DNA from: Modestobacter sp. VKM Ac-2986
Lineage (GTDB): Bacteria > Actinomycetota > Actinomycetes > Mycobacteriales > Geodermatophilaceae
DNA length: 64,000 nt
Assembly (NCBI RefSeq): GCF_026967795.1
Contig: NZ_JAPVBH010000005.1
Span: 186,771 to 250,770 of the forward strand
Direction: 5' to 3'
The translations under genes were made by a program, and so were the position numbers. The notes under the pieces were generated by a model that was not told where the DNA came from, did no database searches, and was given only the letters and a program-made list of their open reading frames with translations. Below, piece by piece: positions 38,046 through 48,450 of this stretch. The number at the start of each line of letters is the position of its first letter. The first letter of the stretch is position 1.

Positions 38046-38764
38046 ACCAGCTCGAGGCGGCCCTCCGCTACCTCAACGACCCGCTGAACTGGACGCGCAC
38101 CAACGGGATCGTCGACCTCCTGCTGCAGCACCTGCAGATCTCGGTGATCGCCGTCGCCGTCGCGGTGGCCGTCGGCGTCCCGGTCGGCGCGCTGCTCGGC
38201 CACACCGGCCGGGGCGGGGCGTTCACCGTCGCGCTGTCCAACGTCTCCCGCGCTGTGCCGACGCTGGCCCTGCTGACGGTCTTCGCGGTCACCCCGATCG
38301 GCTTCGGGCCCACGGCGACCACGATCGCGCTCGCGCTGTTCGCGCTGCCGCCGGTGCTCACGAACACCTACGTCGGCTTCCGCGGTGTCGACCGGGACGT
38401 CGTCGAGGCCTCCCGGGCGATGGGGATGAGCGAGCGGCAGGTGCTGCTGCGCGCCGAGCTGCCGCTCGCCGTGCCGCTGCTGATGACCGGTGTCCGCACG
38501 GCTGCGGTGCAGGTGGTCGCCACCGCCACGCTGGCCGCGCTGGTCGCCGGCGGCGGCCTGGGCCGGATCATCACCCTCGGCTTCCGGCAGCAGGACTACG
38601 GCGCCGTGCTGGCCGGCGCCCTGCTCGTCGCGCTGCTGGCGGTGGCCACCGAGCTCCTGCTGGCCCTGGTGTCCTGGGCGGTCACCCCCGGCCCGCGGCG
38701 GCTCGCGTTCGGCCGGGTCCGCACCCGGCAGGTGGGCGCCGGGACGGTGGCGGCCACCCCCTGA
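38042..38764 (+). CDS. Osmoprotectant ABC transporter permease (OpuCD-like)
   Basis: 240-residue second permease. Membrane segments include ISVIAVAVAVAVGVPVGALLG and LALFALPPVLTNTYVGF; the EAA loop is VVEASRAMGMSERQVLLRAELPLAVP. ATG overlaps the previous stop (ATGA). The C-terminus is a short basic tail. With the first permease it should form the heterodimeric channel. Confidence 0.92.
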   Translation: MNQLEAALRYLNDPLNWTRTNGIVDLLLQHLQISVIAVAVAVAVGVPVGALLGHTGRGGAFTVALSNVSRAVPTLALLTVFAVTPIGFGPTATTIALALFALPPVLTNTYVGFRGVDRDVVEASRAMGMSERQVLLRAELPLAVPLLMTGVRTAAVQVVATATLAALVAGGGLGRIITLGFRQQDYGAVLAGALLVALLAVATELLLALVSWAVTPGPRRLAFGRVRTRQVGAGTVAATP

Positions 38765-38916
38765 GCGGGACCGTGATCACCGGCGGGTAACGGTTGGGCA
38801 CGACGGACTTGCCCTGGGAGGTCCTGCAGGGGTTGAGTGGTCGGTGCGGGGCACCCCCCGCCAGACACGCGTGGCCGTCCAGCAGTGGGCGCCACGGGAC
38901 ACAGAAGGCGGAGCTG

Positions 38917-39933
38917 ATGCGCACGCGTCCCCGTTTCCAGACCATCCTCCCCGTCGCCGCCCTCGCGGCCGTCCTCGCCACCGCCGCGTGCGGTGAGTCC
39001 GGGTCCTCGGGCACCGGCGGCCCGGCCGCCGCCACCGGGTCCGCCTCGGGCGAGGCCTGCGCGCCCGTCGCCGGCGACCAGCTCGTCGTCCTCGAGGACG
39101 ACAAGGGCCTGCAGAACGCCGACAACGTCGTCCCGGCGGTCAACGCCGCGGCCGCCGCGGCCAGCCCGGCCCTCGTCCAGGCGCTCGACACGGTCTCGGC
39201 CGCCCTCACCGAGGACGACCTGATCGGCATGAACAAGGCCGTCGACATCGACCGGCAGACCGCCACCGACGTCGCCGCCGCGTACGCCGCGGAGAACCAG
39301 CTGGGCTCCGGCGTGACCGGCGGCAGCGGCCCGGTCGTCGTCGGTGCGGCCGACTTCAGCGAGTCCCAGGTGCTGGCCAACGTCTACGCCCAGGCCCTGA
39401 ACGCGGCCGGCTTCCAGGCCACCGTGCAGACCGTGGGCAACCGCGAGCTGTACCTGCCGGCGCTCAAGAGCGGTGAGATCCAGGTGTTCCCCGAGTACCT
39501 GGCCACCGTCGCCGACATCATCGCCAAGAACGTCGACCCGGCCTCCACCGGCATCGCCACCAGCGACGCCGACGAGACGCTGACCGCGCTGGAGCCGATC
39601 GCGCAGCAGTACGGGCTGGTGTTCGGCACCCCGGCCGAGGCGACGGACCAGAACGCCTTCGCCGTCACCACCGCGTTCGCCGAGGGCCTCGGGGTCACCA
39701 CCCTGTCCGAGCTGGCCGAGAAGTGCGGCGACGGCTCGCTGACCCTCGGCGGCCCGGGCGAGTGCCCGACCCGGCCGCAGTGCCAGCTCGGCCTGGAGGA
39801 GACCTACGGGCTCACCTTCGCCGGCTTCAGCGAGTACGACGCCGGTGGCCCGCTGACCAAGGCCGCCATCCAGCAGGGTGACGTGGCCATGGGCCTGGTC
39901 TTCAGCTCCGACGGCGCCCTCGCCCAGCAGTAG
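38917..39933 (+). CDS. OpuC/OsmF-type substrate-binding lipoprotein, circularly permuted
   Basis: 338-residue lipoprotein with lipobox ATAAC (Cys25), anchored outside the membrane to deliver glycine betaine-like solutes. The usual family order is reversed: residues 56-129 (LVVLEDDKGLQNADNVVP to AAYAAENQL) match what is normally the C-terminal block, while 140-338 begin with VVVGAADFSESQVLANVYAQAL, normally the mature N-terminus, and end at GLVFSSDGALAQQ, exactly where the LVVLEDDK block would follow. The ATG at 38917 precedes a clear signal peptide; GGAG lies 7 nt upstream. The stop TAG is inside a palindromic repeat. Confidence 0.9.
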   Translation: MRTRPRFQTILPVAALAAVLATAACGESGSSGTGGPAAATGSASGEACAPVAGDQLVVLEDDKGLQNADNVVPAVNAAAAAASPALVQALDTVSAALTEDDLIGMNKAVDIDRQTATDVAAAYAAENQLGSGVTGGSGPVVVGAADFSESQVLANVYAQALNAAGFQATVQTVGNRELYLPALKSGEIQVFPEYLATVADIIAKNVDPASTGIATSDADETLTALEPIAQQYGLVFGTPAEATDQNAFAVTTAFAEGLGVTTLSELAEKCGDGSLTLGGPGECPTRPQCQLGLEETYGLTFAGFSEYDAGGPLTKAAIQQGDVAMGLVFSSDGALAQQ

Positions 39934-39988
39934 GACCCCCCTGCCCCCCACCACGAGCGAGCTCGCGGCGGGGCCCTGCAGGGCGGCC
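39932..39988 (+). repeat. Stop-codon-linked palindromic repeat, copy 5 (contains the stop)
   Basis: AGGACCCCCCTGCCCC overlaps the TAG stop of the binding-protein gene, followed by CACCACGAGCGAGCTCGCGG and the arm CCCTGCAGGGCGGCC. It has the same family layout but a less perfect outer stem. It is followed at once by a separate 21-bp terminator. Confidence 0.8.
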
Positions 39989-40034
39989 GACACGACGAGG
40001 CCCGCTCCCGCAAGGGAGCGGGCCTCGTCGTGTC
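39989..40034. terminator. Bidirectional terminator, 21-bp perfect stem
   Basis: GACACGACGAGGCCCGCTCCC (39989-40009) pairs perfectly with 40014-40034 around a GCAA tetraloop. It lies between the convergent binding-protein and DUF1684 genes and includes the last two bases before the DUF1684 stop. Confidence 0.92.
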
Positions 40035-40638
40035 AGTACCAGCCTCCGGGGGGCAGCTGCTCGCCGGCGGCGACCACGGTGGACACCCGGTTGCCCTCGG
40101 GGGCCAGCGGGCAGGTCCACTGCGGGTCGTAGGTGCACGAGGGGTGGTAGGCGAAGTTGAGGTCGACCACGAGCCGGCCCCCGGTGCCGCCCAGGTCGGC
40201 GCTCTTGACCGTGTCGAGCAGGTAGCGGCCGCCGCCGTAGGTGGTCGTGCCGGCGCTGCCGTCGCGCAGCGGGAGGAACACCCCGCCGCCGTACCCGCCC
40301 GTCCACCACACGTCGAGCCGGCCGACGTCGCCGAGGGTGACCCGACCGACCCGGTGCAGCACCAGACCGCCCTCGCCGGTCGGCACCCCCAGCTGCAGCG
40401 GCTCGACGTCGGTGTCCACGGGTGCGTCGAAGCGCAGCGCCGGGTCGTAGGGGGCCATCGGCACCCCGGTGAAGCCGGACCGGGCCGCGGCGTCGAGCGG
40501 GGAGTCCGGGTGGGTGCCCAGCAGGGCGTCGCGGCCGGTGCGCCACAGCGTCCAGCCGGACTCGGGGTCCTCGGCCGCCCGGACGTCGGCGTACAGGGCG
40601 GCGACGCGTCGTCGCCAGTCCAGCAGGGTGAGCGTCAC
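40033..40638 (-). CDS. DUF1684 family protein
   Basis: 201 residues, no signal peptide. DUF1684 features: WRRRVAALYADVR at the start, YGGGRYLLDTVKSADLG, and the signature DLNFAYHPSCTYDPQWTCPLAP followed by NRVSTVVAAGEQLP. The function is unproven. It is divergent from the DUF6779 gene (91-bp gap with a TAGAGT box just before the other gene's ATG). Confidence 0.88.
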   Translation of the reverse strand: MTLTLLDWRRRVAALYADVRAAEDPESGWTLWRTGRDALLGTHPDSPLDAAARSGFTGVPMAPYDPALRFDAPVDTDVEPLQLGVPTGEGGLVLHRVGRVTLGDVGRLDVWWTGGYGGGVFLPLRDGSAGTTTYGGGRYLLDTVKSADLGGTGGRLVVDLNFAYHPSCTYDPQWTCPLAPEGNRVSTVVAAGEQLPPGGWY

Positions 40639-40729
40639 CGGACCACCCTGTCACCGGGCGCCGGGACGGCGGTGCGCGGCTCGACCGGCAACCACTCGCC
40701 GGAACCCCTCCAGACCGTAGAGTGACGGC

Positions 40730-42538
40730 ATGGGAGGTCGCCGGGACGACGCGCCTGCCCGCACCGCCCTGCCGGCCCTGCCACCGCGCCCGGCCCCGCC
40801 GCCGCCCCGCCCCGCACCGGCCGTGGTCGACCCGCCCGCGGTCGAGCGGGCTGCGCCCGACCGGCCCCGTCGGGTGCAGCCCCGTGCGGTCGCGGACCCG
40901 GCCAGCCCCGGCCGTCGGGTCTGGCTGGCCGTCGGGCTGGTGCTGGCCGCCGTCGCGACCGCCGCGGTCTTCCTCACCGACAACCCGCTGGTGCTGCGGA
41001 TCGTGCTGCTCGCGGTCTGCTGGGCCTTCGTCGTCGCCGCGTTCCTCGGGGGCAGCCGGGACGGTGACCGGGTGGCCGCCGCCGCCCGGGAGGCCGAGCT
41101 GCGCGCCGCCTACGACCTCGAGCTCGAGCGTGAGGTCGCCGCCCGGCACGCCCACGAGGCCGAGCTGGAGGGCCGGCTGCGGCGGGAGTCCGAGGAGACG
41201 ATGCGCGAGGAGCTGCGGCAGCTGCGCACCCAGCTCGGCGCCCTCGACCGCCTGCAGGAGGACCTCGCCGCGGTCGGCCGGCTGCGCGCCGACCTGCACG
41301 CCCTGACCGGGCTGTCCGCCCAGCTCGACGACCTGGGCGAGCTGCGCGGCGAGCTCGCCGGGCTGGCCCAGCTGCGGGCCCAGCTCGCCGGCGTCGGCGA
41401 CCTGCGGGCCGAGCTCGGGCGGCTGCGCAGCGAGGTCACCGAGCAGCTGTCCGGCGAGGTGCTGGTCGAGCGCACGGTCATGCGCGCCCAGTCGGTGCGC
41501 GGACCCGCGCAGGCCACCGACTCCTTCGCCGTCGGTGGCGGCCGGACGCTGGAGGGCAGCCCCGACTGGCCGGCGGAGCCGTCGCTGCGCCCGGGCGGCT
41601 GGGACGTCGACTCCTGGACCACCACCCGCGTCGAGGCCGGCCCCGCCGCGGACGACGACGCCCCCGCCTCCTGGCCGCTCACCCCGCCGCCCGCCGAGCC
41701 GACGCGGACCTTCGCCGTGGTCGACGAGGAGCAGGTGTCCCGCCACCGGCCGCCCTCGCCGGTCGAGTGGCTGGTGGGCGAGTCGCTGGTGGAGCCGCCG
41801 GCCGAGCCGGCCCTGCAGTCCCCGCGGGAGTGGCTGGACCAGCAGTCGCTGGTCGGCGCGGGCGACGCGACCGGTGAGCTGCCGGTCGCCGGGGTGCCCG
41901 ACCGCCCGTCGGCCTGGTCGTCGGCGCCGGAGCCCCCGCGCCGGCACCGCCGTGCTGCCGAGCCCGACGAGGACGACCTCGTCTCCTGGACCGACCGGCT
42001 CCGCGGCACCGGGCCGGACGAGGTGCCGTCCTCCGGCGATTCCCCGTCGGGGGCGTGGTCGGACCGGAGCCCGGCGTACCCGGACCCGTTCGACGGGCCC
42101 TCGACGTCCGGGACACCGGCGTACGAGCCCGCCCCGTACGAGGAGCGGTCGTACGAGCCGCCGTCGTACGAGCCGTCGTCGTACGAACTGCCGTCCCACG
42201 ACAGCCCCGCTTACGAGAGCCCCTCGGACGTGCGCTCCTCCCGGGAGGGTGCCGCCCACGAGCCGCCGTCCTGGCTGGACCGCGACGCCCGCACCGACGA
42301 CGCGGGCACCGGCAGCACCGCCTGGAGACCGTCCGAGGGCGCAGCCGCCCGCGAGGACGACGCTCCCGCGGCGACCGGCGCACCACCCGAGCCCGCCGGC
42401 CACGCCCGCCTGGAGCAGATCCTGGCCGAGAGCGGCGTCGCAGCGCCCAGCGGCGGCCGGTCGAGGCGGCGTCGCTACCGCGAGGAGGGCCAGGAGGACG
42501 GCGACGACGTGCTGGCCCGGGTGCTCGGCCGCGACTGA
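40730..42538 (+). CDS. DUF6779-like membrane protein with coiled coil and disordered tail
   Basis: 602 residues, equivalent in position to Rv3604c. A Pro/Arg-rich cytoplasmic start is followed by two membrane segments (about 64-82 and 86-106), then a heptad-like coiled coil of Leu/Arg/Glu repeats (LRTQLGALDRLQEDLAAVGR onwards, to about 245), then a long acidic, low-complexity tail. Near residue 465-500 the tail has SYEPP/SYEPS/SYELP/AYESP repeats that are also visible as DNA repeats. Its job is unknown; the layout suggests a scaffold linked to envelope or division. Confidence 0.75.
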   Translation: MGGRRDDAPARTALPALPPRPAPPPPRPAPAVVDPPAVERAAPDRPRRVQPRAVADPASPGRRVWLAVGLVLAAVATAAVFLTDNPLVLRIVLLAVCWAFVVAAFLGGSRDGDRVAAAAREAELRAAYDLELEREVAARHAHEAELEGRLRRESEETMREELRQLRTQLGALDRLQEDLAAVGRLRADLHALTGLSAQLDDLGELRGELAGLAQLRAQLAGVGDLRAELGRLRSEVTEQLSGEVLVERTVMRAQSVRGPAQATDSFAVGGGRTLEGSPDWPAEPSLRPGGWDVDSWTTTRVEAGPAADDDAPASWPLTPPPAEPTRTFAVVDEEQVSRHRPPSPVEWLVGESLVEPPAEPALQSPREWLDQQSLVGAGDATGELPVAGVPDRPSAWSSAPEPPRRHRRAAEPDEDDLVSWTDRLRGTGPDEVPSSGDSPSGAWSDRSPAYPDPFDGPSTSGTPAYEPAPYEERSYEPPSYEPSSYELPSHDSPAYESPSDVRSSREGAAHEPPSWLDRDARTDDAGTGSTAWRPSEGAAAREDDAPAATGAPPEPAGHARLEQILAESGVAAPSGGRSRRRRYREEGQEDGDDVLARVLGRD

Positions 42539-42626
42539 CCCGCCCGCCGGCCGGTGAGCCAGGACACACCTGGGGGACGTTGCCGCGCCGCCCGTGCCGG
42601 TAACACACTCGGCACAGACGGATCAC

Positions 42627-42639
42627 GTGTGTGACACAC
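42627..42639. promoter_or_regulatory. Palindrome GTGTG-TGA-CACAC upstream of the pan/nad genes
   Basis: This inverted repeat lies in the 243-bp gap between the DUF6779 gene and the DUF2520-panC-panD-nadB run, about 140 bp before the first start. It could be an operator for the cofactor operon. Only the symmetry and position support it. I see nothing else definite in the gap. Confidence 0.3.
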
Positions 42640-42781
42640 CCGCCCGGGTGGTTGCAGCAGGTGTCCCCGCCCGCTCGACGAGCACCCGCTCGACCCGCAC
42701 CACCCAGCGGTCCACGACGACGTGGGCCGACGCGACCTGAGTCCGGTACCCGCACGGGACTGGAACGAGAGGTGCACCGGG

Positions 42782-43744
42782 ATGTCCCCACGTCCGCGCG
42801 CGGCCGCCGCTGCGCCCACCGCCGTGCCCGCCGCCGGGCTGCCCCCGGCCGCCGAGGCCCCCGCCCGCCTGCGCGTGGGCGTGATCGGCGCCGGCCGGGT
42901 GGGCGCCGTCCTCGGGGCCGCGCTGGCCACCGCCGGCCACGAGGTGGTCGCCGCCTCGGGCCTGTCCGCCGCCTCCCGCGAGCGCGCCGCCCGGCTGCTG
43001 CCCGGGGTCCCGCTGCTGCGCGCCGACCAGGTGCTGGCCGCCAGCGACCTCGTCGTGCTGGCCGTCCCCGACGACACCCTCGCCGGCCTGGTCGCCGGGC
43101 TCGCCGAGACCGGCGCCTGGCGCCGCGGCCAGCTGGCCTTCCACACCTCCGGTGCGGCCGGCATCGGCGTGCTCGCCCCCGCCGAGGACGCCGGCGTGCT
43201 GCCGCTGGCCCTGCACCCGGCGATGACCTTCACCGGTGCCCCCGAGGACGTGCACCGCCTGCTCGCCGCGCCCTTCGGCGTGACCAGCCGTCCCGAGCAC
43301 CGCCCGGTCGCCGAGGCCCTCGTGCTCGAGATGGGCGGGGAGCCCACCTGGGCCGCCGAGGCCGACCGCGGGCTGTACCACGCGGCCCTGGCCGGCAGCG
43401 CCAACCACCTGGTCACGCTGGTCGCCGAGGCCGCCGACCTGCTGCGCACCGCCGGGGTCGAGGACCCCGCCCGGATGCTGACCCCGCTGCTCACCGCCGC
43501 ACTCGAGGGTGCCCTGCGCCGCGGCGACCGCGCCCTCACCGGCCCGGTCAGCCGCGGGGACGTGGGCACCGTGAGCGGCCACCTGCAGACGCTGGGCGAG
43601 CGGGCACCGGCGGCGGTCGACGCCTACGTCGCGCTGGCCCGGCGCACCACCGAGCGCGCCCTGGCCGCCGGCCGCCTGCGCCCCCACGAGGGCGCCCCGC
43701 TGCTGGAGCTGCTGCACCGCCCGTCCGAGGAGGTCACCCGATGA
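42782..43744 (+). CDS. Rossmann-like DUF2520 oxidoreductase
   Basis: 320 residues, equivalent to Rv3603c. The N-terminal NAD(P)-binding fold has [18 protein letters not shown] near residue 30-48 and [10 protein letters not shown]; the C-terminal DUF2520 helical domain includes [20 protein letters not shown]. It overlaps panC by 4 bp. The fold resembles ketopantoate reductase, so a role in pantoate formation has been proposed in general terms for such neighbours; here that is inference only. The ATG at 42782 has a weak ribosome site. Confidence 0.82.
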   Translation: MSPRPRAAAAAPTAVPAAGLPPAAEAPARLRVGVIGAGRVGAVLGAALATAGHEVVAASGLSAASRERAARLLPGVPLLRADQVLAASDLVVLAVPDDTLAGLVAGLAETGAWRRGQLAFHTSGAAGIGVLAPAEDAGVLPLALHPAMTFTGAPEDVHRLLAAPFGVTSRPEHRPVAEALVLEMGGEPTWAAEADRGLYHAALAGSANHLVTLVAEAADLLRTAGVEDPARMLTPLLTAALEGALRRGDRALTGPVSRGDVGTVSGHLQTLGERAPAAVDAYVALARRTTERALAAGRLRPHEGAPLLELLHRPSEEVTR

Positions 43745-44598
43745 GCGCGTCGTCCGGCCTCCCCGCCGTCGCCGAGACCACCGCGGAGCTGCACCGACTG
43801 CGGGCCGCCCTGCCCGGGCCGGTCGTGCTGGTGCCGACCATGGGCGCGCTGCACGAGGGCCACCGCACCCTGGTGCGCGCCGCCCGCGAGCGCGGCGGGA
43901 GCGTCGTGGTCTCCGTCTTCGTCAACCCGACGCAGTTCGGGCCGGGGGAGGACTTCGACCGTTACCCGCGCACCTGGGACGCCGACCTCGCCGCGCTGGC
44001 CGCCGAGGGCGCCGACCTGGTCTTCCACCCGCCGGTCGACGAGGTGTACCCGCCGGGCGCCGTCGGGGTGACCGTGCACCCCGGTCCGCTGGGCGACGTG
44101 CTCGAGGGCGCGGTCCGCCCCGGTCACTTCGCCGGCGTGCTCACCGTGGTGGCGAAGCTGTTCGGCCTGGTGCGTCCCGACGTCGCCGTCTTCGGGGAGA
44201 AGGACTACCAGCAGCTGACGCTGATCCGGGCGATGGCCCGCGAGCTCGCGCTGGGCGTCGACGTCGTCGGCGTCCCCACCGTGCGGGAGGACGACGGCAT
44301 GGCGCTGTCCAGCCGCAACCGCTACCTGTCCGCGGAACAGCGGGCCACCGCTGCGGCGTTGTCCGCCGCGCTGCGCGCCGGGGCGGCAGCCGGTCCTTCC
44401 GGGGCCGACGCCGTCCTGACCGCCGCCCGGGCGGTGCTCGCCGGGGCACCGGACCTGGTGCCGGACTACCTGGAGCTCACCGACCCGGAGCTGGGCCCGC
44501 CCCCGGCCGCCGGACCCGCCCGCCTGCTGGTCGCCGCCCGCGCCGGCAGCACCCGACTGATCGACAACCTCGCCGTGACCCTGGGGAGCCACCGATGA
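43741..44598 (+). CDS. panC: Pantothenate synthetase
   Basis: Ligates pantoate and beta-alanine using ATP. 285 residues. Motifs: [18 protein letters not shown] (HIGH-like HEGH), [37 protein letters not shown] and [13 protein letters not shown] (KMSKS-like). ATG overlaps the DUF2520 stop and its own stop overlaps panD. Confidence 0.95.
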   Translation: MSASSGLPAVAETTAELHRLRAALPGPVVLVPTMGALHEGHRTLVRAARERGGSVVVSVFVNPTQFGPGEDFDRYPRTWDADLAALAAEGADLVFHPPVDEVYPPGAVGVTVHPGPLGDVLEGAVRPGHFAGVLTVVAKLFGLVRPDVAVFGEKDYQQLTLIRAMARELALGVDVVGVPTVREDDGMALSSRNRYLSAEQRATAAALSAALRAGAAAGPSGADAVLTAARAVLAGAPDLVPDYLELTDPELGPPPAAGPARLLVAARAGSTRLIDNLAVTLGSHR

Positions 44599-45016
44599 TG
44601 CGCACGATGCTCAAGAGCAAGGTCCACCGGGCCACGGTGACCCAGGCCGACCTGCACTACGTCGGCTCGGTGACCGTCGACGAGGACCTCATGGACGCCG
44701 CCGACCTGCTGGCCGGTGAGCAGGTGGCCATCGTCGACGTCACCAACGGCGCCCGGCTGGAGACCTACGTGATCCCCGGCGAGCGCGGCAGCGGCGTGCT
44801 GGGCATCAACGGTGCCGCCGCGCACCTGGTGCACCCCGGCGACCTGGTCATCCTCATCACCTACGGGCTGATGGACGAGACCGAGGCGAAGTCGTACCTG
44901 CCGAAGGTCGTGCACGTCGACGCCGCCAACCGGGTCGTCGAGCTGGGCGCGGACCCCTCGGCCCCGGTGCCGGGGTCGGACGAGATGCAGCGGAGCCCGC
45001 AGGGCGTGCCGGTCCG

Positions 45017-45020
<4 letters not shown>
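44595..45020 (+). CDS. panD: Aspartate 1-decarboxylase proenzyme
   Basis: Pyruvoyl enzyme making beta-alanine for PanC. 141 residues. Self-cleavage is expected between Gly24 and Ser25 in [11 protein letters not shown]. Lys10 region [29 protein letters not shown] and [12 protein letters not shown] are conserved. The start is ATGATG; the first ATG overlaps the panC stop. The C-terminal 25 residues are a variable tail. Confidence 0.95.
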
Positions 45021-46663
<1,643 letters not shown>

Positions 46664-46685
46664 GCGGGCGGGGAGCGGGATCGCA

Positions 46686-47624
46686 GTGGCGGTGCCCGGC
46701 AGGATGGACGGCGTGACCAGCCACCCCACCGACCTGACCGGCACCGGGCTGAGCGCGGCCTGGGTCGACGAGCTGATCGAGCGCACGCTCACCGAGGACC
46801 TCACCGGCGGCCCGCCGCTGCCCAGCGCACCCGACGTCGCGGTGGGCTACGACGTCACCAGCGCCGCCACCGTGCCCGGCACCCAGTTCGGGACGGCGGA
46901 CCTCGTCGCCCGCGCGGACGGCGTCCTCGCCGGTCTCCCGGTGGCCGCACGGGTGTTCCGCCGGCTGGCCCCCGGCGCGACCCTCACCGCCGCGGCCACC
47001 GACGGCGACCGGGTGCGGCGTGGGGACGTGCTGCTGACCGTCCGCGGGCCGGTGCGGGCGCTGCTGGCCGCCGAGCGCAGCGCGCTGAACATCGCCAGCC
47101 GGGCCAGCGGCATCGCCACCCACACCCGCGCCTGGGCCGACGCGATCGCCGGCACCGGGGCCACGGTGCTCGACACCCGCAAGACCACCCCGGGCCTGCG
47201 GCCGCTGGAGAAGTACGCGGTGCGCTGCGGGGGCGGGTCGAACAAGCGGATGGGCCTCTACGACGTGGCGATGGTCAAGGACAACCACGTGACCGCGGCC
47301 GGCTCGGTGTCCGCGGCCGTGGCGATGGTGCGCGAGCGTGCCCCGCGGGTGCCGGTGCAGGTCGAGTGCGACACCCTCGCGCAGGTCACCGAGGCGGTGG
47401 CGGCCGGCGCGGACTTCCTGCTGCTGGACAACATGACCCCCGACCAGCTGCGCCAGGCCGTCGCGGTCGTGGGCGACCGCGACGTCGAGCTGGAGGCCAC
47501 CGGCGGGCTCACGCTGGCGGTCGCGCGGGAGTACGCCGAGACCGGGGTCGACTTCCTGTCCGTGGGCGCGCTGACCCACTCCTCGCCGATCCTGGACCTC
47601 GCGCTCGACCTGCGGGTGGGCTGA
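46686..47624 (+). CDS. nadC: Nicotinate-nucleotide pyrophosphorylase (quinolinate phosphoribosyltransferase)
   Basis: Converts quinolinate and PRPP to nicotinate mononucleotide. 312 residues. Motifs: [63 protein letters not shown] and EATGGLTL. Start candidates are GTG 46686 (preceded by GGGGAG), ATG 46704 and GTG 46713; the first is used. coaX follows after 3 bp. Confidence 0.94.
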   Translation: MAVPGRMDGVTSHPTDLTGTGLSAAWVDELIERTLTEDLTGGPPLPSAPDVAVGYDVTSAATVPGTQFGTADLVARADGVLAGLPVAARVFRRLAPGATLTAAATDGDRVRRGDVLLTVRGPVRALLAAERSALNIASRASGIATHTRAWADAIAGTGATVLDTRKTTPGLRPLEKYAVRCGGGSNKRMGLYDVAMVKDNHVTAAGSVSAAVAMVRERAPRVPVQVECDTLAQVTEAVAAGADFLLLDNMTPDQLRQAVAVVGDRDVELEATGGLTLAVAREYAETGVDFLSVGALTHSSPILDLALDLRVG

Positions 47625-47627
47625 GCC

Positions 47628-48440
47628 GTGCTGCTCGCCGTCGACGTGGGCAACAGCCAGACCGTGCTGGCCACCTTCGACGGCGACCGGCGGGTCGGTG
47701 GCTGGCGGGTCACCACGCACGCGCACGCCACCGCCGACGAGCTGCGGCTGCTCTGGCGTGGGCTGCTGGCCGGCACCGAGCTCACCGGGGTCGCGGCCTG
47801 CTCCACGGTCCCCGCGCTGCTGCCGGCCCTGCGCGAGCTGCTGGGCTCCCTCGCCGTCCCGGTCACCCTCATCGGGCCGGGGGTGCGCACCGGCGTCCCG
47901 CTGCACGTCGACAACCCGCGCGAGGTCGGCGCGGACCGGGTGGTCACCGCGCTCGCCGCGCACGAGCTGTACGGCACCGCACCCGACGGGCACGGGCGGC
48001 CGGTGGTGGTCGTGGACTTCGGCACCTCGACCAACGTCGACGCCGTCGGCCCCGACGGGCAGTTCCTGGGCGGCGCGCTGGCCCCCGGGGTCGAGGTCAG
48101 CCACGACGCACTGGCCACCCGCGCGGCCCAGCTGCGCTCGGTGGAGCTGCGGGTGCCGCCGCAGGCGATCGGCAAGAACACCGTGGCCGCGCTGCAGTCC
48201 GGCCTCGTGCTCGGCTTCGCCGGGCTGGTCGACGGGCTGGTGGGCCGGATCGCCGCGGAGCTGGTCGCCCAGTTCGGCACCGAGCCGGTCGTGGTCGCCA
48301 CCGGGGGCCTGCACCCGCTGGTGGCCGACAGCTGCTCCTCGATCGGGGTGCGTGAGCCCGATCTCACCGTGCACGGCCTGCGCCTGGCGTTCGGGCGCGA
48401 TCAGGCCAGCGGTGGCGGGACGGCGTCCCGGCGCCCGTAG
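47628..48440 (+). CDS. coaX: Type III pantothenate kinase
   Basis: ASKHA-fold kinase for the first step of CoA synthesis from pantothenate. 270 residues. Motifs: [18 protein letters not shown] (phosphate 1), [25 protein letters not shown] (phosphate 2) and [14 protein letters not shown] start. Together with panC and panD it gives the pathway's late steps in one place. Confidence 0.94.
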   Translation: MLLAVDVGNSQTVLATFDGDRRVGGWRVTTHAHATADELRLLWRGLLAGTELTGVAACSTVPALLPALRELLGSLAVPVTLIGPGVRTGVPLHVDNPREVGADRVVTALAAHELYGTAPDGHGRPVVVVDFGTSTNVDAVGPDGQFLGGALAPGVEVSHDALATRAAQLRSVELRVPPQAIGKNTVAALQSGLVLGFAGLVDGLVGRIAAELVAQFGTEPVVVATGGLHPLVADSCSSIGVREPDLTVHGLRLAFGRDQASGGGTASRRP

Positions 48441-48450
48441 TCTCGTGGCC

